39,453 bases of DNA from JAIMBK01 sp040755975 (GCA_040755975.1 JBFLZY010000019.1:1-39453); one strand, 5' to 3'; shown: positions 1 to 8,456, numbered from the stretch's first letter. Translations and numbers: made by a program. Notes: generated from the letters alone by a model not told the origin.

Positions 1-455
1 CCTTCCTTTACGTTTTCGCTACCGTGGGCGCCTTTACCGTGGCCTCTTATTTTTACTCGGCCACAGGCAGTGACGAAATTAAGGACTACGCGGGCTTGAG
101 TCAGCGCTCCCCCTTTATGGCGGCGGTCATGGTGGTCTGCATGCTTTCGATGGCGGGGATTCCACCGCTGGCCGGGTTCGTCGGCAAATTCTACCTGTTC
201 GCCACCGTGGTGGACGACTACCTGTGGTTGGCCTTCATTGGCCTGATCATGAGCATGGTATCGGTTTACTACTATTTGAGGGTGACCCTGGTAATGTACC
301 GGGACGAACCGGTTGACAACACCCCGATTGAACTGAGCGGACCGGTGGCCGTAACCCTGCTCATTACCATGGTAGCCACGTTGTTGATCGGTATTTACCC
401 TGGGCCGCTCTCCGAGGCGGTGAACGCGGCGGCAACCACCTTTTTCTTGCATTAG
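1..455 (+). CDS. nuoN: NADH-quinone oxidoreductase subunit N, C-terminal part (5' truncated)
   Basis: The reading frame is open from the window edge, so only the last ~150 residues are present. The GTG at 24 is internal, not a start. The product is a membrane subunit of complex I (antiporter-like Proton_antipo_M fold) that takes part in proton pumping during NADH or ferredoxin oxidation. Visible signs are several hydrophobic helices and the conserved segment AGIPPLAGFVGKFYLF, typical of the NuoN family, followed by the helix with YYYLRV. The gene ends with TAG and is followed at once by a hairpin with a T-run, so it is probably the last gene of a nuo operon. Family assignment is firm; NuoN rather than NuoM/L rests on the short C-terminus and the segment wording. 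Confidence 0.9.
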   Translation, partial: FLYVFATVGAFTVASYFYSATGSDEIKDYAGLSQRSPFMAAVMVVCMLSMAGIPPLAGFVGKFYLFATVVDDYLWLAFIGLIMSMVSVYYYLRVTLVMYRDEPVDNTPIELSGPVAVTLLITMVATLLIGIYPGPLSEAVNAAATTFFLH

Positions 456-487
456 GAAACAGCGATCCTCACTGAAATAAAACAGGA

Positions 488-522
488 AAGCCTATCCCGG
501 ACAGGGTAGGCTTAAATTTTTT
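488..522 (+). terminator. Rho-independent terminator after nuoN
   Basis: Stem AAGCCTA-t-CCC pairs with GGG-TAGGCTT around a short loop and is followed by AAATTTTTT. It lies between the convergent nuoN and acyl-CoA dehydrogenase genes. On the opposite strand the run after the stem is poorer in T, so it acts mainly for nuoN but may be partly bidirectional. Confidence 0.85.
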
Positions 523-548
523 CTCCATCAGCCATAACTTAATGGCAG

Positions 549-1703
549 TTAGCAGCCCAGGTACCTGGAGATCACTATGCGCTGGATCTCGGAGGTTCCT
601 TCACCGATTTCCAGGATCTTTTGATCGCGGTAAAACCTCTCCACGTCATATTCTTTCATTAAGCCGTAACCGCCGTGGAGCTGGACGGCGTGGTTGGCGG
701 CGCGGTGGAAAACTTCGGAACAAACCAGTTTGGCCATGGCCGCTTCCATGGCAAAAGGCTTCCCCTGTTCCCTGAGCCAGCAGGCTTTATACAGAAGCAG
801 CCTGGCCATTTCGATTTCCGTGGCCATATCAGCCAGCTTAAAAGAATTTACCTGGAACTTGCCAATAGGCTGACCAAACTGAATCCTTTCCTTAGCGTAC
901 TTGAGGGCCTTTTCGAAAGCTCCCTGGGCTCCCCCCAGACCCATGGCGCCGATGCTGAGCCTTCCCCCGTCCAGCGTCGCCAGCATCTGGTGGAACCCTT
1001 CGCCTCTTTTGCCCAGCAAGTTTTCTGCCGGCACCCGGCAATCCTCAAAATACAGCTCGCTGGTGTTTGATGCCCGCCACATCAGCTTGCCGTGCATTGG
1101 CTTTTGGATAAAGCCGGGGGAACCTTTAGTCACCAGGAGGCAACTCAATTCTTTTTTACCGTCCGGTCTTTTCCCGGTAACCGCCTGCACTGTGACCACT
1201 TCGCTGATCGCGGTGGAGGCGTTGGTGATAAATATTTTGCTGCCGTTGATTACCCACTCGTTTCCTTCCAGCCTGGCCGTGGTTCGGGAAGCACCGGCGT
1301 CGGAGCCGGCGTTGGGCTCGGTCAAACCGAAACCGGCCAAAATTTCGCCCCGGCACAGCCTGGGCAACCACTTTCTCTTTTGATCTTCGTTGCCGAAATA
1401 ATATATAGGGGAGATCCCCAGGGAATTGCCGGCGGCAATCGTCGCTGCCTGGGAACCATCTACTCTGGCCAGTTCCTCCACCGCGATAATATAAGAAATG
1501 TACCCAACGTTCGAGCCCCCGTATTCTTCGGAGACGAACATCCCAAACAGGCCGAGGTCGCCCATCTTTTTAGTCAATTCGTAAGAAAATTCCTCTTTTT
1601 CGTCCAGTTCTCTGGCCACTGGAGCAATTTCTTTTTCGGCAAATTCCCGCACAGTTTTGCGCAGCAATTCCTGCTCCTCGGTTAAATCAAAACATAGCGC
1701 CAT
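549..1703 (-). CDS. Acyl-CoA dehydrogenase (short/medium-chain, butyryl-CoA dehydrogenase type)
   Basis: A 384-residue FAD flavoenzyme that oxidises acyl-CoA to trans-2-enoyl-CoA, the length expected for short-chain acyl-CoA dehydrogenases. Visible marks are the N-terminal helical domain (LTEEQELLRKTVREFAEKEI), the flavin/substrate segment GFGLTEPNAGSDAG, and the C-terminal signature with QLHGGYGLMKEYDVERFYRD and EIGEGTSEIQR; the Glu in the EGTSE stretch is the expected catalytic base. It starts at ATG with AAGGAG eight bases upstream. The gene stands alone, with no electron-transfer flavoprotein or thiolase genes beside it in the window, so substrate chain length and pathway (butyrate-type, or amino-acid or fatty-acid oxidation) cannot be fixed here. 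Confidence 0.93.
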   Translation of the reverse strand: MALCFDLTEEQELLRKTVREFAEKEIAPVARELDEKEEFSYELTKKMGDLGLFGMFVSEEYGGSNVGYISYIIAVEELARVDGSQAATIAAGNSLGISPIYYFGNEDQKRKWLPRLCRGEILAGFGLTEPNAGSDAGASRTTARLEGNEWVINGSKIFITNASTAISEVVTVQAVTGKRPDGKKELSCLLVTKGSPGFIQKPMHGKLMWRASNTSELYFEDCRVPAENLLGKRGEGFHQMLATLDGGRLSIGAMGLGGAQGAFEKALKYAKERIQFGQPIGKFQVNSFKLADMATEIEMARLLLYKACWLREQGKPFAMEAAMAKLVCSEVFHRAANHAVQLHGGYGLMKEYDVERFYRDQKILEIGEGTSEIQRIVISRYLGC

Positions 1704-1830
1704 TGAAAAAATCTCCTTCCAGGGGGTTAATTCTTGCGGTTTTTTCGTATTTAACTTTATGCAATTTTTGTACCAGGGAAAAGTACTTATTTTCAGATAA
1801 ATAACCCGGTTTTATTGTTTACTTTTTAAA

Positions 1831-1867
1831 GGGGTATATATATACTGCATGTTTAAGTGTATACCCC
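1831..1867. repeat. Imperfect palindrome GGGGTATA / TATACCCC
   Basis: Arms GGGGTATA (1831-1838) and TATACCCC (1860-1867) flank a 21-base AT-rich spacer in the gap between the amidase stop and the acyl-CoA dehydrogenase start. Neither strand has a clean T-run after it, so a terminator role is doubtful; an operator upstream of the dehydrogenase is possible. Confidence 0.35.
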
Positions 1868-1905
1868 GGGTTTTCGCTCACGGGAGGCTTAAGGATAATC
1901 CAGGC

Positions 1906-3123
1906 TTAACTGTCTTTGATGCAAAAAAGGTGAAAAATGGTGGTGCGGTCCCAGCCGATATCCCACGGGCAGTGATAACGATCGGCCGTATGGGCGTTGA
2001 CCAGTGGATACCCCTTTGAATCAAACCCGGTCACGACGGCAAAGTGTTGGATATCATGCTTTTCCTCGTAGGCGATGAGATCTCCCTTTTGCAGTTCCCG
2101 GACGGCCCCCTGCGGAAATTTAGGACCGGGCAAAGCAACTTCTGGAAAGGTTCCCCTGGCCAGCCGGGTGGCGCGGCCGCCATATAAAAGCCAGTGCGCA
2201 AAAGAATCCGTTTGGACCCAGGCAGTGCTCCCGCTTCCTCCGCGCGCATCGTAACGATAGTGCCATACAGAATCCATCGGCAGTTTTCCACCTTCTTTGT
2301 CGCCCAGCACCTGGGAAACGAAATTAGTGCAATCGCCGCCGCGGCCATTTAAGTCCCGGTAGCGCGGGTTGTATATTCTTTCACCCTGGATAATCGCGAG
2401 GCCGGCGTATTTATCGGCATACCGGACGGCGCTGACCCGGTCGTAAATTAAGTTTCCGGAGGAAGGTGCGCCTGCATTTTTGCTGGTCGAAAAGGTTATC
2501 TTCAAGTCGGCGCTTCCGTCGGCCGGAACAGGTTTTGGTACCAGCGTATCATCACCCAGGGGATCGGTGTACCAGTCGCGCTGGATAAGCCAGAGATTAT
2601 TTTTCTTGACCAGCTTTACGGAATGGCGCGTCCCGATCCCGAAGCGATTGACCAGATCCTCTTGATCGGGATACCGGTAACCGAGAATCAAGGTCTGCCA
2701 GATATTGAATTCGGCGGCATCCTTTTGCACCCTTGACCATTTTACATCCAGACCCACTTTTGCCTCGACAATCCGCACGCCGCGTTTTTTTGCCCAGTTT
2801 TGCACGTAGGTAATTTTGGTTTGTTCGTGGGAAAGGGCCCAGCGGCCGAGCTTGGCTTCCCGGTCATACAGGGGAACGATCCTTTCCGGGTCGGCTTCCG
2901 TCAAAAGGGCGCCTGCTCTTGTTTCGTAGATTTCCCGCAGCCTGGGAAGAAGGCTTTCCGCAGACGGGATTTCTTTTTCTTCGGCAGTAAACTTCTTCAG
3001 GTGCGTTTCCGTTGTTTTTAAGCGGCCCGAGGAAGGAAGGTTTTCCATGACGGAAAAAAACAGAACGTTGCCCGCCGCAAGTATAAAGGCAAGTACGGCA
3101 AGGAAAAAGGTTCTCCCGGACAT
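1906..3123 (-). CDS. Membrane-anchored protein with C-terminal putative amidase domain (Amidase_6 type)
   Basis: About 405 residues. An N-terminal hydrophobic segment (TFFLAVLAFILAAGNVLFF) acts as signal anchor or signal peptide, so the rest is outside the membrane. The C-terminal ~170 residues resemble the papain-like putative amidase domain (PF12671): YADKYAG, then GGDCTNFVSQVL with the probable nucleophilic Cys, then DIQHFAVVTGF with a His, and NAHTADRYHCPW. The middle part looks like the small structural domain that precedes this domain in Firmicute proteins. The ATG at 3123 is preferred: the TTG at 3138 has its purine-rich GAAAGG directly adjacent, too close to serve it. Role in wall or spore-peptidoglycan turnover is inference. 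Confidence 0.75.
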   Translation of the reverse strand: MSGRTFFLAVLAFILAAGNVLFFSVMENLPSSGRLKTTETHLKKFTAEEKEIPSAESLLPRLREIYETRAGALLTEADPERIVPLYDREAKLGRWALSHEQTKITYVQNWAKKRGVRIVEAKVGLDVKWSRVQKDAAEFNIWQTLILGYRYPDQEDLVNRFGIGTRHSVKLVKKNNLWLIQRDWYTDPLGDDTLVPKPVPADGSADLKITFSTSKNAGAPSSGNLIYDRVSAVRYADKYAGLAIIQGERIYNPRYRDLNGRGGDCTNFVSQVLGDKEGGKLPMDSVWHYRYDARGGSGSTAWVQTDSFAHWLLYGGRATRLARGTFPEVALPGPKFPQGAVRELQKGDLIAYEEKHDIQHFAVVTGFDSKGYPLVNAHTADRYHCPWDIGWDRTTIFHLFCIKDS

Positions 3124-3171
3124 TTTGCGCCTGCCCAACCTTTCTATTTTTTAATAACAATACTATTTTTT

Positions 3172-3186
3172 CCTTTCGCCGAAAGG
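3172..3186. promoter_or_regulatory. 15-bp palindrome between divergent genes (possible operator)
   Basis: CCTTTCG-C-CGAAAGG has 7-base arms around one central base. It lies between the divergent amidase and rpsF genes, about 50 bases upstream of the amidase start. The symmetry suits a dimeric DNA-binding protein; no regulator is identified. Confidence 0.3.
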
Positions 3187-3248
3187 TTCTTACGAGGAAC
3201 TATCCGGTAAAGCTGGCTTAAAAATCAGGTCCCTTATTTTTCTTTTGC

Positions 3249-3277
3249 TTGTTATTTTCCAGCGCCTGTGTTATAAT
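3249..3277 (+). promoter_or_regulatory. Sigma-A type promoter for the rpsF operon
   Basis: TTGTTA (3249-3254), a 17-base spacer and a perfect TATAAT (3272-3277), placed about 75 bases upstream of the rpsF start. Spacing and sequence match the vegetative consensus well. Confidence 0.8.
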
Positions 3278-3352
3278 CTCTTCGTTAGTTTTCACCCTGC
3301 TCTACTGCCTGTTCAAGTAGAGCCGTTAGTCCACAGGGGGAGGTGCAAGGAA

Positions 3353-3640
3353 GTGACCGATTACGAAGCCATGTTCATCTTGCGGCCTGATTTGGAAGAG
3401 GAGAAGATTACCGAAGTAATGGAAAGGTTCAGGTCGTTAGTGGAAAACCACGGCGGAGAAGTTACCAAACTGGAAAGGTGGGGTAAGCGCCGCCTGGCCT
3501 ACCAGATCCAGCACCTTAGAGAAGGAATTTACATCATTTTAAGGTTTAAAGGGAACAACGAAGTAGTGCAGGAACTGGACCGGGTTTTTAAGATTACCGA
3601 TGAAGTGCTCCGGCACATGATCGTCCGGGCAGCAGCCTGA
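3353..3640 (+). CDS. rpsF: 30S ribosomal protein S6
   Basis: A 95-residue small-subunit ribosomal protein that binds 16S rRNA with S18. The N-terminus reads VTDYEAMFILRPDLEEE, the S6 hallmark, and LAYQIQHLREGIYIILRF follows in the usual place. The GTG at 3353 is chosen because GGGGGAGGTG lies just upstream at normal spacing and it gives the standard length; the longer open frame from 3245 covers the promoter. First gene of the rpsF-ssb-rpsR unit, in which S6 and S18 are made together. Confidence 0.97.
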   Translation: MTDYEAMFILRPDLEEEKITEVMERFRSLVENHGGEVTKLERWGKRRLAYQIQHLREGIYIILRFKGNNEVVQELDRVFKITDEVLRHMIVRAAA

Positions 3641-3650
3641 ATCAAAAAAA

Positions 3651-3816
3651 GAAGGCACAGAGGGACAAAGGTACAAAGGGAAAAACACAGGGGCTCAGAG
3701 GGACAAAGTACACAGACATACAGAGGCAAAAAGAAGGAAAAGATACAAAGCAAAAATCAATTACCAATCCCTAATCCCTTAACTTTGTGCCTCTTCGCCT
3801 GATGCCTTTATGCCTG
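3651..3816. repeat. Degenerate GGCACAAA-type inverted repeat between rpsF and ssb
   Basis: The left part holds variants of GGCACAAAG (GGCACAGAGGGACAAAGG, then TACAAAGGG); the right part holds the complementary TTTGTGCC, CTTCGCC and ATGCCTTTATGCC. It is a decayed version of the perfect array at 4542-4606. It fills the whole rpsF-ssb gap, with no T-run to make it a terminator. Confidence 0.6.
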
Positions 3817-3847
3817 TTTAAAAAGAACAAACTAAGGCGGTGAAAAA

Positions 3848-4258
3848 ATGCTTAACAGGGTTATTTTAATCGGCCGGCTGGCCAGAGAACCCGAACTTCG
3901 CTATACTCCCGGTGGAACAGCGGTGACCAGACTGGTGCTGGCTGTAGAAAGACCTTTTGTCAACCGGCAGGGGGAGCGCGAAGCAGATTTTATTGACGTC
4001 GTGGTTTGGCAAAAGCAGGCGGAAACCTGCGCAAACTACCTGGGTAAAGGGAGGCTTGTGGCCGTTGAAGGGCGCTTGCAGGTTCGTTCCTATGACGATA
4101 GTCAGGGCATCCGCCGGCGGGTGGTGGAAGTAGTGGCGGAAAACGTCCGTTTTCTGGACCGCCCGAAAGAAACGGCGGCAGGCGAACAGCCCTCTACGAT
4201 CGGCGAGGGAACTTTTGGCGAGGACATCCCTTTTAACGAAGACGAAGTGCCATTTTAA
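3848..4258 (+). CDS. ssb: Single-stranded DNA-binding protein
   Basis: A 136-residue SSB that coats single-stranded DNA during replication and repair. The OB-fold region starts MLNRVILIGRLAREPELRYTP and continues with FIDVVVW and the YLGKGRLVAVEGRLQVRSYDD strand pair. A low-complexity linker leads to the acidic protein-interaction tip EDEVPF, a variant of the usual DDDIPF. ATG follows GGCGGTG. It sits between rpsF and rpsR as in most Firmicutes. Confidence 0.97.
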   Translation: MLNRVILIGRLAREPELRYTPGGTAVTRLVLAVERPFVNRQGEREADFIDVVVWQKQAETCANYLGKGRLVAVEGRLQVRSYDDSQGIRRRVVEVVAENVRFLDRPKETAAGEQPSTIGEGTFGEDIPFNEDEVPF

Positions 4259-4281
4259 ACATCAGGGGGGTAGAACACAAC

Positions 4282-4518
4282 TTGGCTACAAAACGGGAAA
4301 AAGGGCGCAAGGGGAAGAAGCGCATCTGCAGTTTTTGCGTGGATAAGATTGCCCTGATCGATTATAAAGACGTTCCGCGGTTAAAAAAATATATAACCGA
4401 ACGGGGTAAAATCTTACCCAGGAGAATTTCCGGCAATTGCGCCTGGCATCAGCGGATGCTGACGACGGCCATCAAAAGAGCCCGGATTATGGCTCTGTTG
4501 CCTTTTACAGCAGAGTAA
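4282..4518 (+). CDS. rpsR: 30S ribosomal protein S18
   Basis: A 78-residue S18 with KRICSFC, IDYKDVPRLKKYITERGKILPRR and the tail RARIMALLPF. Cys pair CSFC plus NCAWH suggest the zinc-binding (C+) paralogue type. The start is TTG, set by AGGGGGG upstream. It partners S6 on the platform of the small subunit, and is cotranscribed with rpsF and ssb. Confidence 0.97.
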   Translation: MATKREKGRKGKKRICSFCVDKIALIDYKDVPRLKKYITERGKILPRRISGNCAWHQRMLTTAIKRARIMALLPFTAE

Positions 4519-4541
4519 GCGGTTGTTCGTTAATAAAGAAG

Positions 4542-4606
4542 AAGGCACAAAGGCACAAAGGCACAAAGGAACATGTGAAAAACAAGACCTTTGTGCCTTT
4601 GTGCCT
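4542..4606. repeat. GGCACAAA octamer array folding into a 19-bp hairpin
   Basis: Three tandem copies of GGCACAAA (4542-4569) face the reverse complement (4588-4606). AGGCACAAAGGCACAAAGG pairs perfectly over 19 bases around an 18-base loop. It lies between rpsR and the MazG-like gene and has no following T-run. Related, more decayed copies are at 3651-3816 and about 10108-10143. Confidence 0.85.
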
Positions 4607-4701
4607 GTAAAGCCAACAAATAACATCATATTACGCAGCAGGAAAACGGGTGAGGGTTGCCGAAATAAACATTGCTACCCGAAAACGAAAGGTGGCCCCC
4701 G

Positions 4702-5019
4702 ATGTACCCGATCGAACAGGATACCGGCATAGCCAAAAATATCCGGGTGATCGAATGGTTGAAAGCCGACCTGCTTACCTCCCTGTCTGCGCTTTTTAAA
4801 AGTATGCTGCGGGGCAGCGAGGAGCGCGTGCAGGATGCCCTGGCCAGCCTCATTATTACCTGTTACGTTCTGGGGCGGCGCCTGGGTTCAAGTTTTCCGC
4901 GGCTGGAGCTCAAAATAGAATCCAAATTAAGGCAAAGCATCGAAGAGGATCATGAACTGGAAAGGTGGTATTCCGATCTCTCGGCCCTGCTAACCCACCT
5001 GCTGGAAAAAAAGAGGTGA
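4702..5019 (+). CDS. MazG-like family protein
   Basis: A 105-residue, mostly helical protein with the segment DTGIAKNIRVIEWLKADLLTS and EERVQDALASLIITCYVLGRRLG, like the small MazG-like proteins found at this position in clostridial genomes. The all-alpha NTP pyrophosphatase metal-binding EExxE pattern is not obvious, so catalysis is uncertain. The ATG at 4702 is chosen because AAAGGTGG lies just upstream; TTG at 4672 has no such site. The stop overlaps the Shine-Dalgarno site of the next gene, implying translational coupling. Confidence 0.75.
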   Translation: MYPIEQDTGIAKNIRVIEWLKADLLTSLSALFKSMLRGSEERVQDALASLIITCYVLGRRLGSSFPRLELKIESKLRQSIEEDHELERWYSDLSALLTHLLEKKR

Positions 5020-5023
5020 TCCT

Positions 5024-6004
5024 TTGCTTTCCCGATTGAAAAAGCAGGCCCTGGCGCAAGGGGCTTTTTTTGCAGGCCTGATGACTGCAATTGGTTTGCT
5101 GGGTGTATATATACCTCCGTTATTCTTTTTAACTAACCTGCTTGTACCTTTACCTTTGGCCGTGCTGGTGCGCCAGCAGGATTTGAAGACAGGGCTTTTC
5201 GCCCTGACCCTTTTCGCCGCTTTGTTATTTTTATTCCTGGGCCCTGGCCTGGATGTATTGATTCTGGTTCTGCAAACGGTTCCGCTTGCACTCGTTCTGG
5301 GGCTGCTTTTTAAGAACCATGCTTCTGCGGGCGTTTCTGTTTTCCTTTCTTCTCTTACGTTGACCGTTTTCACCTTACTGGGTCTGACCATTTCGATGTG
5401 GGTTACGGGAAATAACCTGTTTGTCCCGGGGGAAGAAATGAAACAGGCCATGGAGCAGGCAGCCGACTGGTATGCCCGGGCAGGCCTTACCCGGGAACTA
5501 TCCCGGACCGAAACGGAACAAATATTTGCGGAAACGGCCAGGTTCGTCAGTCAGCTAATCCCTGCCCATCTGGTTACCTGGTCAATAATCAGCGCTTTTC
5601 TTACTTATTTGTTAACCAGGAAGGTCTTGCGGAAACTTTCTTATGCTGTAACGCCATTGCCCCCTTTCGCTCAATGGCAATTCCCGTGGTATTTTAGTTG
5701 GGGGTTGATTGCCGGGCTGGGGTTAACTTTAGCCGGAGACTGGCTGACCCTTTTTCCGGTGGCCGTGCTGGGCAAAAATGTCCTTTGCGTTTCCGGTTTC
5801 CTTTACTTAATAGCAGGTATATCCGTTTGTAGTTTTTATCTGGCAAAATGGAAAATCCCGGGGCTGGTTAAACTTATCGTGGCCGGTTCTACCGTTTTTT
5901 ATCTGCCCTTTGCCATTATTTTGCTTGCCGTCCTCGGTATTATGGACACATTTGTAAACCTGCGGCGTTTTTCAGCTTTAGACGAAGCTGGCAAAAGGAA
6001 GTGA
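5024..6004 (+). CDS. YybS family (DUF2232) membrane protein
   Basis: A 326-residue polytopic membrane protein with about eight hydrophobic segments. Its first helix pair (GAFFAGLMTAIGLLGVYIPPLFFLTNLLVPLPLAVL) is typical of the DUF2232/YybS family, whose biochemical role is not established. The start is TTG with GAGGTGA six bases upstream, inside the end of the preceding gene. In Bacillus subtilis yybS is followed by the c-di-AMP phosphodiesterase gene gdpP and then rplI; here rplI follows directly and no gdpP is seen. Confidence 0.85.
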   Translation: MLSRLKKQALAQGAFFAGLMTAIGLLGVYIPPLFFLTNLLVPLPLAVLVRQQDLKTGLFALTLFAALLFLFLGPGLDVLILVLQTVPLALVLGLLFKNHASAGVSVFLSSLTLTVFTLLGLTISMWVTGNNLFVPGEEMKQAMEQAADWYARAGLTRELSRTETEQIFAETARFVSQLIPAHLVTWSIISAFLTYLLTRKVLRKLSYAVTPLPPFAQWQFPWYFSWGLIAGLGLTLAGDWLTLFPVAVLGKNVLCVSGFLYLIAGISVCSFYLAKWKIPGLVKLIVAGSTVFYLPFAIILLAVLGIMDTFVNLRRFSALDEAGKRK

Positions 6005-6038
6005 AGGAATTCTTTTTTTGTTCTTGGAGGGAAGAAAA

Positions 6039-6485
6039 ATGAAAGTTATTTTACTGGCGGAAGTTAAGAACTTAGGCAAAAAAGGGGACGTCTTGGAGGT
6101 TGCTCAAGGCTACGCACGCAACTACCTCTTGCCGAAAGGTCTGGCCACGGAGGCGACGGAAGGCAGGATGAAGCAGCTTATCCAGCAGCAGGCTACCGCG
6201 GCCAGAAAGAAGGAACGGGAAGAAGCAAAGGCTAAAGAGCTGGCGGAACGCCTGCAAGGACTAACGGTGAAGGTGTATGGCAAAGCAGGGGAGGGTGGCA
6301 AGCTTTTTGGTTCGGTGAATAACAAAGATATTGCCGAAGCGTTGCAAAAAGAACACGGCATAGAAATAGATAAAAGAAAGATCATTCTTAAGGAGCCAAT
6401 CAAACAAACAGGCACTTACTCTTTACCGGTCAGGCTGTACCCGCAACTGGAAGCGCGCTTGAATATAAATGTGCTGCCTGAATAA
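6039..6485 (+). CDS. rplI: 50S ribosomal protein L9
   Basis: A 148-residue L9 with the N-terminal rRNA-binding domain (MKVILLAEVKNLGKKGDVLEV and GYARNYLLPKGLA), the long connecting helix and a C-terminal domain (GKLFGSVNNKDIAEAL). ATG 6039 is used because GGAGGGAAG lies at ideal spacing and the protein then begins at the universal MKVILL; the open frame begins further up at 6018. Placed before lonC and dnaB as in related genomes. Confidence 0.97.
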   Translation: MKVILLAEVKNLGKKGDVLEVAQGYARNYLLPKGLATEATEGRMKQLIQQQATAARKKEREEAKAKELAERLQGLTVKVYGKAGEGGKLFGSVNNKDIAEALQKEHGIEIDKRKIILKEPIKQTGTYSLPVRLYPQLEARLNINVLPE

Positions 6486-6520
6486 ACACTGTAAAACTTT
6501 GCAGCAAGGAGATTTAGCCG

Positions 6521-8452
6521 ATGAAATCATTTATTAAAAAATTAAAATACGCTCCGGAGGAACCGGGTTATAAATTTAAAGGGGAAAAGCAGCTGGAACG
6601 GCAGGTCAACGCTCTTTATGGTTTCATCGCCAATTTATTTGGTACGGACAAGCTGGTTTTACGGGCGGGGAAGGTAAATGCCTTGCAACTGATGCGCTCG
6701 GAGCACCTGGGGGAACGCGTGCTGGCTTTACAAAAACTGGTTTTCGAAGACCCGACCTTGGACATTGTTCCCGCAATGCGGGAAATACCTTCAGTTTTAG
6801 AACGGATTGAGGAGGAAATAGCCGAAATTCTGGCCAGGCGAACGGTAGAAGAAGAGCTGGAAAGAAAGATCAACGAAAAATTACAGCAGAGGCACAAGGA
6901 TTACGTTCAAGAGATCAAAATTCAGGTCTTGAAAGAAAACAGCGGGCCGGAGAACGCCCAAACCCTGAAAAAGTTGGCCCTTATTGAAAAAATGGAACAA
7001 AAGAAACTGGCCCGTTCAGCCATGGCGGTGTTGCGCCCGGCCAGTTTTGAGGAAATTGTCGGCCAAAAAAGGGCGATTAAGGCCCTTTTAGCCAAAATGG
7101 CCTCTCCTTTCCCGCAGCATATCATTCTTTACGGCCCGCCGGGGGTGGGAAAAACAACTGCCGCCCGCCTCGCTCTGGAGGCGGCGAAGGAGATGGCCTC
7201 GACGCCCTTCAGCAAGGATGCCCCCTTTGTCGAAATCAGCGGGGCAACCCTGCGCTGGGACCCGCGGGAAATTACCAACCCCTTGCTTGGGTCCGTACAT
7301 GATCCCATCTACCAGGGTGCCCGGCGCGACCTAGCCGAAAGCGGCGTGCCGGAACCAAAACCGGGCCTGGTTACCGAAGCCCATGGGGGGGTATTGTTCA
7401 TCGATGAAATTGGCGAAATGGACCCCCTTTTGCAAAACAAACTTTTAAAAGTTCTCGAGGACAAGCGGGTATACTTTGAATCGTCATATTATGACCCGCA
7501 CGATCCGAACATTCCGCAATACGTCAGGAAATTGTTTGAAGAAGGAGCACCGGCGGACTTTGTTTTAATTGGGGCGACCACCCGCGATTGCGAAGAAATC
7601 AATCCCGCTTTGCGCTCCCGCTGTGCAGAAATATTTTTTGAACCGTTAACACCGAAGGACATCGAGGAGATCGTTTCCCGGGCGGCAAAAAAGCTGGCCG
7701 TCTCCTTGGAGGAAAAGGTTCCCCGGTTAATCAGCAACTATACCATTGAGGGGCGCAGAGCCGTCAACATCCTGGCCGACGCCTATAGCCTGGCGTGGTA
7801 TCGCGCGCAGAGCCAAAATGAAGTCCGCATAACTGCCGATGATATATCTGAAGTGATCCAGTTAAGCCGCATGGTTCCCTACAATGTGCGCAAGGTTTGT
7901 TCCGCCAAAGAAATCGGCAGGACATTTGCCCTTGGCGTTTCAGGCTACCTGGGTTCCTTAATCGAAATTGAGGCTATCGTTTTTCCGGCCCGGGAAGCCG
8001 GACGGGGCAACCTTCGTTTTAACGACACAGCCGGGTCAATGGCCAAAGATTCAGCGTTTAACGCCGCTTCGGTCATCCGGAAAATTTCGGGCTTGGAACT
8101 GGCGGACTACGATATCCACGTTAACGTGGTAGGCGGGGGACGAATTGACGGACCTTCGGCCGGGGTAGCTATTTTCCTGGCGGTCTTCAGCGCCCTGCAA
8201 AAATGTCCTGTTCAGCAAGATGTCGCCGTTACCGGCGAGCTGTCCATTCAGGGTCTTGTGCGGCCGGTCGGCGGCATTCCGGAAAAAATTTACGGGGCGC
8301 GGCAGGCGGGGGTTAAAAAAGTCCTTATTCCGGCTGAAAATATGCCCGAGGTTCCTTCTGATTTAGCCGATCTGACGGTTATCCCGGTGGCGACCGTCGA
8401 AGAAGTGCTGGCCCACGTTTTTCCCGCCGGCCGGGAGAGCGCGGCGGATTAG
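6521..8452 (+). CDS. lonC: Sporulation-type ATP-dependent Lon protease LonC
   Basis: A 643-residue Lon-family protease of the shorter kind lacking the large classic N-domain (spore_lon_C type). A helical N-terminal region (1-170, coiled-coil-rich around 95-165) precedes the AAA+ module with Walker A GPPGVGKTT (205-213) and Walker B GVLFIDEIGEMD. The C-terminal protease domain has the catalytic Ser in GPSAG (Ser546) and catalytic Lys in IPEKI (Lys589). It should degrade regulatory or damaged proteins in the cytoplasm; a link to sporulation is family knowledge. ATG has AAGGAG nine bases upstream. An unusual insert with SSYYDPHDPNIPQYVRKLF follows Walker B. Confidence 0.9.
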   Translation: MKSFIKKLKYAPEEPGYKFKGEKQLERQVNALYGFIANLFGTDKLVLRAGKVNALQLMRSEHLGERVLALQKLVFEDPTLDIVPAMREIPSVLERIEEEIAEILARRTVEEELERKINEKLQQRHKDYVQEIKIQVLKENSGPENAQTLKKLALIEKMEQKKLARSAMAVLRPASFEEIVGQKRAIKALLAKMASPFPQHIILYGPPGVGKTTAARLALEAAKEMASTPFSKDAPFVEISGATLRWDPREITNPLLGSVHDPIYQGARRDLAESGVPEPKPGLVTEAHGGVLFIDEIGEMDPLLQNKLLKVLEDKRVYFESSYYDPHDPNIPQYVRKLFEEGAPADFVLIGATTRDCEEINPALRSRCAEIFFEPLTPKDIEEIVSRAAKKLAVSLEEKVPRLISNYTIEGRRAVNILADAYSLAWYRAQSQNEVRITADDISEVIQLSRMVPYNVRKVCSAKEIGRTFALGVSGYLGSLIEIEAIVFPAREAGRGNLRFNDTAGSMAKDSAFNAASVIRKISGLELADYDIHVNVVGGGRIDGPSAGVAIFLAVFSALQKCPVQQDVAVTGELSIQGLVRPVGGIPEKIYGARQAGVKKVLIPAENMPEVPSDLADLTVIPVATVEEVLAHVFPAGRESAAD

Positions 8453-8456
8453 ACCT

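Noticed and set aside
1092..1685. 197-residue plus-strand open frame
   Set aside because: Antisense to the acyl-CoA dehydrogenase, which has full motifs and a good start.
1831..1867. Terminator between the amidase and acyl-CoA dehydrogenase genes
   Set aside because: The stem is weak and no T-run follows on the minus strand; kept only as a palindrome.
4523..4732. 69-residue open frame over the GGCACAAA array
   Set aside because: It reads through the repeat and gives a Lys/Thr-rich non-protein-like sequence without a start signal.
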